From assembly GCA_003999685.1 (NCBI GenBank), contig CP021221.1, positions 2,046,001 through 2,110,000 on the forward strand: DNA of 64,000 bases, given 5' to 3'. Shown piece after piece: positions 57,059 through 64,000 of the stretch (positions are counted from its first letter, which is position 1; the number at the start of each line of letters is the position of its first letter). Origin of the DNA: Taiwanofungus camphoratus (Eukaryota; Basidiomycota; Agaricomycetes; Polyporales; Taiwanofungaceae). The notes below the pieces were generated by a model. The model searched no databases. It worked only from the letters and a program-made list of their open reading frames with translations, and had not been told where the DNA came from. The position numbers and the translations under genes were made by a program.

Positions 57059-58485
57059 GGGAACGGTCAAAATGGCGTGAATCGGGCCCACATAAGTCCC
57101 GTGTCTGTAATTTGGACACGCTCCGGTATCGGGCCAGGTCAGAGTCATCGGAACGGCCCCGTATCTCCAGTGTGGTTTCGGGGCGTTGAACGGGTCGATT
57201 CCAGGCCGTGAGAAGGCGAATGCGCCCAGATACTTCAGCCTGGCATGGCTGCTGCAGCCACGGCATTCATCACATGCTGAGCGTGCAATACCGAAGCAGT
57301 GCTTGTATGGCCCCCAATCAGCCCTCACTGCTGCCCGCTTCAGCCGGGGGGTTACATCATGAGATCTGCAGCTCATTGTAACGGAAAAGCTAGCACCATT
57401 CGTCGCACCGTGGCACAACATAAATTGTAATAATCTCATAATAAAGTAGGCAGTAACGGCTTTTGTTATATTTGTTGATAGTACAGGCCATTTGCCAGTG
57501 GGGAAGTCAGAGTGAGCAGAAACAAATGTGATCTCCATGGCATGAATTTATTTTCCAATTTGTACAGTAGTAATAAAATCAAAAGTCTTGTCGTGAACTT
57601 CAGTCTTTCCGTTACTGGTGAGCAGCCACTAAAACAAACATGCACAAATACAAGCACTTGTTCGACTCAAGTTCACCGTGACAGCAGCGCAACAGCGAGT
57701 CTGGAATTCTGTCGCAATTCAGTCCATACATCCCAAGCATAATCTCTTGCTCTGACCTCTGGCAGGTTGGTGCTATCCATTCCTTCTAATCTCTCTTGAA
57801 CATCCTTTGAAGCTTCATCCAGTACTAGTGTTTTGACTTACTTACTACTCAACGCAGTTCACAAGGATGGTCACGCTCATGGAGTAACACGGGAGGAAGA
57901 TTATCTCAAAATGTACGTCCAGTCTCTGCTTCGATGGCATTCAGCTGACACACCATTATTTAGGTTCTTTACTGAAATTTTCCAGAACAATCCCAAAGAC
58001 TATTCTGCGTTGAATGATGCAGAGAGCCAGGCGTTGACAGTGGGTTGGCAGGTCGCAATTTAAGACCATTTCAGGTGGTCAATCCCTATCTTCACGGCTG
58101 AGCTCATCCACTGCCAGTGGCAGCATGTTGAACATCATTCCTGTACAATAATTACTGTCTGTTGTTTCATGCCATTATATGTTGTTAATTTCATCTACTG
58201 GATGCTACTGTTGTGCTTCCAATGCTGCAATGACCCTGGAAAAAGCCTGTAATGTCACGAGAAAGAGCACCAGTGCCGGTATATTGATAGTAAATAATGT
58301 TGTAGCTGCCTCGATCCTCGGTCGATTTCCGGGACGCTACAGTGCCATAACGGTATGCCAACCAGATGCTGGTTTTGGGCCTGCCTGCCTGCCCCGAAAC
58401 GGGGCTGCATACGGGAAGTAACCGGCCTGTTTACATGTTACATCAACCATAATTTCGAGCACTACATAAGGGATTTACAAAATTA

Positions 58486-58511
58486 CCGTAAAATTATAGG
58501 ACGAAAAGGGT
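58486..58511 (+). repeat. 26-base direct repeat, copy 2
   Basis: Reads CCGTAAAATTATAGGACG then AAAAGGGT. The two differences from copy 1 are one G/T and one C/T change. Flanking sequence beyond the motif does not obviously match. Confidence 0.7.
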
Positions 58512-58861
58512 AGTAATCATGACAGCTATGGGCCGTTACGGGGACCTCGCTCTGAGGCCCCGTTTCCATGCCGCAGAGTTCTGGCCGTGTACCTCTGGCA
58601 GAACGGTAGACCTAACAGTAACCGAAGGCCGCAATGTCAAACAGATCCTGAACCTTCTCGCGAGCCATAAGCAGTAAGTATCCCCAACCACCTCTCCTGA
58701 CACAGGCAATCGACGAGGTGACATACATAGTCTTACATAATATACTTATTTAGAAAATATCAAGGGTCACAAATCTATTCAAATATTGGCTTCTATCAGA
58801 GCATGGAATATGTAAGGCAAATTCGTAACCCTCATTTTCCATATCTCTTACGGCTACTTAT

Positions 58862-60126
58862 ATGGCATCTACTCTATCTTCAATTAGTATCACTATTCTC
58901 GGCAGTGCGTCCGCTCAGCCGTCATCTACCAGAAATCATTCAGCGCTTGCTCTGCGACTAGACGGAGATGTCTGGCTTTTTGACTGTGGTGAAGCCACTC
59001 AACATCAGATACAGCGAAGTACGGTGAAGATGGGCAGAATCCAGAAGATATTCATCACACACACCCATGGTAGTTTCCACCGCTATCACCCAAGGTCAGG
59101 ACCTACTACTCATCATGTCTTACCAATTCAGGAGACCATATCTTCGGGCTTTTGCCCGTCCTTGCTAGTCGCCTGAATGGTGCCGGAGGAGTTGTGGAAG
59201 GCGTAGAAGACCCTCGCACAGAAAAAGGTGATCGAGAACTTGAGGTCAGTAGCATCACATCCCTGTCCGATTCTGTCTCACATGATTTACAGCCTGTAGA
59301 AATCTATGGTCCTTTAGGAACACGCGCCTACATACGGAGTGGCCTGGCGTACACGCATACCATCTTAGGCGGTCCCTATGTAGTGCACGAACTACGCTTT
59401 CCGTTCGACCCTCCTGGTGATCATACCTCGCTTACTCCCAACGTGTCAGAGCTTTCGAGTGGGCGAAATATCCCACAGATGAATGGTATCTGGCCAGATA
59501 TCTATAGAGATGCTGCAGTCACCGTTTCCGCCGCGCCGATCCGGCATTCCGTTTCCTGTGTTGGTTATGTTGTCTGCGAGCTTCCTGTCCCGGGCAGGAT
59601 GGATCCCAAGAAGTATATTCCCGACATCAAACGTACGAAAACACCAATGTCGGTTATGAGCAGGTTGCAGCAGGGCGAGAGTGTCCAACTATCTGATGGC
59701 ACCATCCTTCGTGGACCTGCTCGGATACCGGGGCGAAAATTGGTCATTTTGGGAGACACATACGATCCTTCGCCCATCGTGGATCTCGCATCAGATGCAG
59801 ACATCCTGGTTCACGAAGCGACAAACGCTCATCTACCGGGCATTGATCCAAACACCAAACCGGAAGACACTCATGAGACCATCGAGTCTCGTGCTAAATC
59901 TCGGGGTCATTCAACACCTCAGATGGCAGGCATCTTTGCGAAGAGAATACGCGCAAAAAAGCTGCTTCTCAACCATTTCTCAGCGCGATACGCGGGAAAC
60001 GATGACGTGAGTGAAGATGCGAAGAAAATAATGCAGACTATCAGAGACTTAGCTGGAAACGAGTTTGGAGGGGAGGTAGTGTGCGCCAGAGACTTCATGT
60101 GCTTGGACGTTCAGTTACGGAGGTAA
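58862..60126 (+). CDS. tRNase Z, short form (ELAC1-like)
   Basis: Metallo-beta-lactamase endonuclease that trims the 3' trailer of tRNA precursors. Two exons (58862-59069, 59132-60126) encode 400 residues. The N-terminus has [20 protein letters not shown], then [17 protein letters not shown], the family-specific first motif. The metal motif [13 protein letters not shown] is formed across the intron. Later come [51 protein letters not shown] and [10 protein letters not shown], so all metal ligands and the HEAT loop are present. Only one lactamase domain is seen, so it is a short form. There is an extra hydrophilic stretch near residues 90-125. No strong mitochondrial leader is visible. Convergent with THO7, stops 66 bp apart. 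Confidence 0.9.
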
Positions 60127-60191
60127 CTCGCGCAAATCAGGATAAGGAGTAATACCTTACGCGGAATATACATAACTGTGCGAACGGAGGC

Positions 60192-61441
60192 TCAATCATC
60201 CGGTGGTTCTGACAACTCACTACTCGAGTCGCTGGCTTCACCCTCCTCTAACTCCTCTTCCCTCGCCTTCTTCTTCACCTTTGAGTCCTTTGGCTCTTCT
60301 GCTAGCTCCCCCATCTCTATATCATCCTCGTCCATCACAGTAGCTGCAAGCGCTTGAGCTGGTGTTGATCGTGTCGTTGCAGAATGCATTATCGGCGTTG
60401 ATGTACGAGACTGCTGAGGCACAAATGGCCTGGCAACGGGGTTAAGTAGTGCTTTAGCCAAAGGAATATCATCGTCGGACTCCTTGTCGTCTTCGCCGCC
60501 ATCTCTCTCCTCCTTGAGTTCTCCTGACTCTTCTCTTGTTCGTGTACCAGTAGAGCCCCCCATCTCGATATCCTCGCTTTCACTGGCATGCGCGTCTGGA
60601 GCGGGAGTGACGCCACGTGAGACTTCCGTAGCGTCATGCTTGCCCATCAACCGCAGCGAGGTGAGGTCGTTTATGATACCATCCAATGCCACCTTCTGGG
60701 CTTGGATAACGCGATTCTGATTTTCGTGCTCAGACTGAATGGCAGCCATGTCATTCTCGAGTGAGCTGATGGATCTTAAAAATCGTTCTTGAGCACTGTA
60801 GCAAATAGTACGAGGGGATGACGCACTGCGCAAGTTCATCACGACTTGGGAGCGAGTTAATTTTCTCCGCCACTGCATCGTATTCGATCTTTCGCTTGCG
60901 CTGTAATTGAGCAAGCTCCAAGGATAACTTCAACTCTTCAATTTGGGTTTTCAAGTTGATGTGTTCAGTAGCTGTGCATACGATCGATTTCACTCAACAA
61001 GTGATAATATACATCATCGATAAGACACACCTATGCGTTCCCTCTCCTGATAATACTCCTGTACTTGCCGTACCTCGGCCTCACACACCATCAAGCTTTT
61101 CTTCAACGATAAATGGAAGGAAGCAAGCTCCACAAGAAATGCTTCACGTGCATCGTCTACGGAAGACGATGCTGTAGGAGGCGGAGGGACTATGGAGGTA
61201 TAAGCCACAGAAGTATAGTTATGAAACTTCTTGGTCACACGACGAAGAGCCTTTTCGTCGTTTGTGATCCTAGTATGGATGATGGCATCTGCAAGAGGTG
61301 CAACATATAGATGAGAAATCCCGACACAAATGGAGATGCAAGTGGAGGACCTTCTTGCGGAACTGTTAGTGACGGAGCAACGTAGTCTTCAGAACCCAGG
61401 ACAGAAAGTTCCTGAGGATGCGATTCCGTATAATTCGACAT
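60192..61441 (-). CDS. THO complex subunit 7
   Basis: Component of THO/TREX, which couples transcription to mRNA export. The ATG at 61441 gives MSNYTESHPQELSVLGSEDY. Spliced exons continue DAIIHTRITNDEKALRRVTK KFHNYTSVAYTSIVPPPP as one block, then DDAREAFLVELASFHLSLKK and the coiled coil EAEVRQVQEYYQERERI. Another is TEHINLKTQIEELKLSLELA, then KIEYDAVAEKINSLPSRDEL. These are the signature blocks of fungal Tho7. The C-terminal half is an acidic, Ser-rich tail with repeated ESEDIEMG-like words (DEDDIEMGELAEE), ending LSEPPDD at 60192-60194. About six exons. The tail is longer than in animals. Divergent from VTC1. Confidence 0.85.
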
Positions 61442-61732
61442 GGTTGTCCGCTAGGGACAGATGAAATCGCCAGAGCCCACAAAGAGAACGCAATCAGGCC
61501 CGGGTTAGGGTCTGGGTGACAAAGCCGTTGTGACGCGATGGGAAAGTGAAACCAATAAATAAAATTTGCCGATCAACCACACTGGGATTTTCCGAGAGTT
61601 GTGCCGCCCCAGCCTGTGATGTCGCGCACGTTCGTGCTCACCTGCCATATTGGTCTAATACATACGCTCTTGAATCTTGCCCAGCATTTAGTCGCCTTCT
61701 CGTTCTTTTTCAATTCTTTGCTCATATCCACC

Positions 61733-62337
61733 ATGTCCACGCAACCTTTGCTACAGCGCACCGCTGCAAAACGCATCGCTCTCCCTGTCAGAGTTGAGCC
61801 CAAAGTCTCGTTCGCCAACGAGCGCACATTCCTTTCATGGCTGCACTTCACGGTGGTACTGGGCGGGCTTGCGGTTGGGTTATTGAATTTTGGGGACCAG
61901 GCCAGTCGGCGTGTAGTCTGCATGTGTAAATTTCTCAATATATGGTTGTTCACAGGTTGGAAAGATCAGTGCAGCTATGTTTTCGGTCGTTGGTCAGTTT
62001 ATCTTGTGATTATGAAATGTGATAGCCTGTCATGACAAAAATTACGCTTGCAGCCATGGCAGTCATGGTTTATGCTCTATTTACATACCACTGGCGTGCC
62101 GCCTCTATTCGACGAGGTGGCCGCGGGCCGTACGATGACAGAATTGGGCCTGTAAGTCCATATGTTTTATGTGTAATTACGCCGGGCTCATTCTTGCCTA
62201 CAGACAGTACTCTGTGTTGCTCTGCTCAGTGAGTGGACTAGGTCTGAGATATCTGAGTTTGTTAACTTTGAATTTTGACAGTTGCCATTGTCGTGAATTT
62301 TGTTCTGCGGTTCACGCAATCAGATTCAGAGCCTTGA
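61733..62337 (+). CDS. VTC1: Vacuolar transporter chaperone subunit 1
   Basis: Small membrane subunit of the polyphosphate-making VTC complex in the vacuole. Five exons (61733-61912, 61956-61992, 62054-62151, 62204-62228, 62282-62337) give 131 residues, normal for VTC1. The protein reads [20 protein letters not shown], then [20 protein letters not shown] with the conserved basic/acidic surface. Three membrane segments follow: [34 protein letters not shown] and [19 protein letters not shown]. Between the last two lies [19 protein letters not shown]. There is no SPX or catalytic domain, as expected. Exons of 25 and 37 nt are notably small. Convergent with NDUFA8. Confidence 0.93.
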
Positions 62338-62713
62338 GCTCAACGTCTTGCAAAACATGATGACGACTTAAGATGCATTCTCTTGGCATCCACGACCTGG
62401 CTCTGCAGCAACAGAACCACATGTAGAGATGTGGAAGGCATGACGGAAGAACATCTATATCACCATTTATGAATATCCACAGGAGTTGGCTAGAAGACTA
62501 TCTCGTCTTAGGGATCATAAAACAACATCTTCTGCTTAATAGTTCATGTAATCTAACGAAGCAACTTGATCTACGCCGGCTTTCAGCAGTTCTTTGTTGC
62601 AGGTTTTTCGTGACAAGTAACTTTGACTATGTGTAAGTTTTAGTGCCGCTTTGGCACGCACTCAACCGATAACTGCTAGCTCCCGATTGAATGCATGTAT
62701 ATATTCGCTAAAT
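62338..62713. other. Convergent intergenic region between VTC1 and NDUFA8
   Basis: 376 bases that hold the two 3' untranslated regions. No other feature seen. Confidence 0.5.
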
Positions 62714-63505
62714 CTACTTCTGTACACCAGTGTAGATGGGACTGGGAACCTCGTGAATTGGAGTTTTGCCCGCCGGTGTGCCAGGGATGACTTTGACCAG
62801 GCCCTGCGTCGAGAAGTTAAGCCCGAGAACCAAGCGAGACATTTCTCAAGTCAATGTTTTACTCACAAACTTCTCGAACATGCACTTGTTCAGTGTTCGC
62901 TCAGGTTTACGGCACGGATAATATTCCTATCAGTCGTTTGTGAGTGAATTCTGTTACAGCCAAGATGGATCGCACAGACCTGGTTATTCTTCTCCAAACA
63001 ACTCCAATGTTGCTCGAATTCCTGGGCGCAGTTTTCTCGCATCTTAGTAATGCTGGGATACAGAAACACTGTCAATAGTCATTCCGCTTAACAGAGGACC
63101 CACGTACAGGTCTATTGCACAACGTGTGACCCTTCTACCCTCCTTCAAACAATGTTCCGGGTCCCGACTTTCCGACTTGCAGAGCATGAAGTCCTCTTAG
63201 AAGTAACGTCAATCATCAGTTCCTACCTCCAAGTCACCAAGAACGCTGGAGTGCCCCACAAGCCCTGCCGCCTCAAGATGCTCGACATCGGCACAAAAAC
63301 ATCGCTTCTCATAGAAACCAGACGAAGAGAGAATTACCATACACGCACCATGGTAGTCCTTGCAGTATGTCCCAAGGAAGAAGGAAGCACTCTTGAGCGG
63401 TGCGCTGGACACACCCAACTCTGAGACCTTCGGAATATTATCAGGAAGTGCGGTAGGGTCCCTGTAAGGCTGTGCCGACTCTGCGGGGTCGTGGTACATG
63501 CTCAT
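62714..63505 (-). CDS. NDUFA8: NADH:ubiquinone oxidoreductase accessory subunit NDUFA8 (PGIV, 19 kDa)
   Basis: Twin-CX9C subunit of complex I facing the intermembrane space. The ATG at 63503-63505 gives MSMYHDPAESAQPYRDPTAL, then PDNIPKVSELGVSSAPLKSA and SFFLGTYCKDYH. After an intron come DFMLCKSESRDPEHCLKEGR RVTRCA, then ITKMRENCAQEFEQHWSCLE KNNQ. After the next, EYYPCRKPERTLNKCMFEKF. The last exon, GLVKVIPGTPAGKTPIHEVP, ends YTGVQK at 62714-62716. The paired cysteines and the SSAPLKSA-F block are diagnostic. Upstream in-frame ATGs (for example 63619) would add an Arg-rich leader that the family does not need, so I prefer 63505. About five exons. Confidence 0.92.
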
Positions 63506-63723
63506 GTTGGCGGTCGATGCACGTCGGGCGCAACCACTGTATGACGGTCGTTCAGAAACGGAACCCGTTATTAGCGGAGTTTGAACCTCGCGGCGTAGGG
63601 TCGTCTGGAGCCTAAACATGCTCTCAAAGTACAAACCTACTGCTGCGTTCAACTAGTGACTGAGGCGTTCGCTGGCATGGTATGTCAAAATTTTCTCTAC
63701 TTTGGCGCCACGCACTGATGCAG

Positions 63724-64000
63724 CAATTCAAAGCCACCCAAAGTTCAACCCAAGACATACATTTTGTCACTGAAGACACACAAGCTTACGGCTTTTCTTA
63801 CCGCTTCTTCGACGGATACTATCGATACAATCAAAGCCGAAGCACTGACAGCACTTCAGTCCAATGTCCTCGACGCGCCAAACCCCCATGCAGAGTTTGG
63901 GATGGACGTTGAAGAGGATCCGAGCTGGACACTGCCTAAGATCGCCACTCTGGATGACTTTGAACTGTGTAGAAGCATAAAGGAGAAAGGAAGGCCAACG
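63724..64000 (+). CDS. 5' part of an unidentified gene, cut by the window edge
   Basis: A frame open for 92 codons to the window end, after a plausible acceptor (GATGCAG, 63717-63723). It reads SLKTHKLTAFLTASSTDTID, then IKAEALTALQSNVLDAPNPH, AEFGMDVEEDPSWTLPKIAT LDDFELCRSIKEKG as visible stretches. The helix-rich, acidic look is coding-like, and the position, divergent from NDUFA8, is typical of this locus. The start is unclear: ATG at 63677 followed by GTATGT is attractive but joins in another frame. No family is recognised. Confidence 0.35.

Larger units (their letters stand above)
55480..58861. other. Gene-poor region with dispersed repeat fragments, no supported gene
   Basis: About 3.4 kb. 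Open frames are short (55865-56185, 56307-56618, 57041-57538 minus, 57833-58063) and none has a domain I recognise. Two copies of a 26-base motif lie 1453 bases apart in the same orientation (57033 and 58486). A small palindrome, GCCCCGAAACGGGGC, lies near 58395. The mix suggests decayed mobile DNA, but there are no readable termini, so I do not name a family. Confidence 0.5.

Noticed and set aside
57041-57538. 165-codon minus-strand frame with several Cys residues
   Set aside because: A Cys-containing stretch looked like a metal-binding motif, but spacing fits no family I know and the frame ends within a dispersed repeat. Kept only as part of the gene-poor region.

Overview
The window looks like nuclear DNA of a basidiomycete fungus, most likely a mushroom-forming Agaricomycete. 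Genes are densely packed on both strands. Nearly every gene is cut by short introns (about 45-80 nt, GTRNGT...YAG, with CTNAY-like branch sites). The protein set is typically fungal: KAP120 importin, VTC1, BSD2, a ThrE/PRM10-type transporter and a membrane-anchored aspartic protease. Names come from motifs and family knowledge read by eye; no database search was possible. Exon borders are my own splice readings; gene ends are firmer than internal borders.

Layout. 0-13 kb: complex I subunit NDUFA12 (cut by the window edge), hydroxyacid-oxoacid transhydrogenase, a tiny predicted membrane protein, an aspartic protease, a mitochondrial PPR protein, folylpolyglutamate synthase and SLX4. 13-24 kb: KAP120-type importin, DNA polymerase delta subunit 3, PEX2 and the alpha subunit of cytosolic phenylalanyl-tRNA synthetase. 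24-28.2 kb: a ThrE/PRM10-type membrane transporter, a promoter hairpin and a GNAT acetyltransferase. 28.2-33.8 kb: a gene-poor stretch with a degenerate duplicated repeat, hairpins, a 60-bp palindrome and low-complexity DNA. 33.8-39.6 kb: a very GC-rich block with EMC10, an unknown protein, BSD2 and the 3' part of the phenylalanyl-tRNA synthetase beta gene. 41-55.5 kb: an alpha/beta hydrolase, dihydroorotase, kinesin-8, a p24 cargo receptor, RanBP1, mitochondrial ClpX and Cactin. 55.5-58.8 kb: a second gene-poor stretch with dispersed direct repeats. 58.8-64 kb: short-form tRNase Z, THO complex subunit 7, VTC1, complex I subunit NDUFA8 and the start of an unidentified gene.

Most genes are housekeeping genes placed as divergent pairs (PPR/FPGS, SLX4/KAP120, PEX2/FRS2, URA4/kinesin-8, p24/RanBP1, ClpX/Cactin, THO7/VTC1) or convergent pairs. 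They do not form one pathway. Both subunits of cytosolic PheRS lie only about 15 kb apart and face each other. I see no CRISPR array, rRNA or tRNA gene and no intact transposon. No clear new defence-type or biosynthetic system is visible. The most unusual signals are non-coding: a hairpin enclosing a TATA box, abrupt GC steps inside two genes, and diverged repeats in the two gene-poor stretches.
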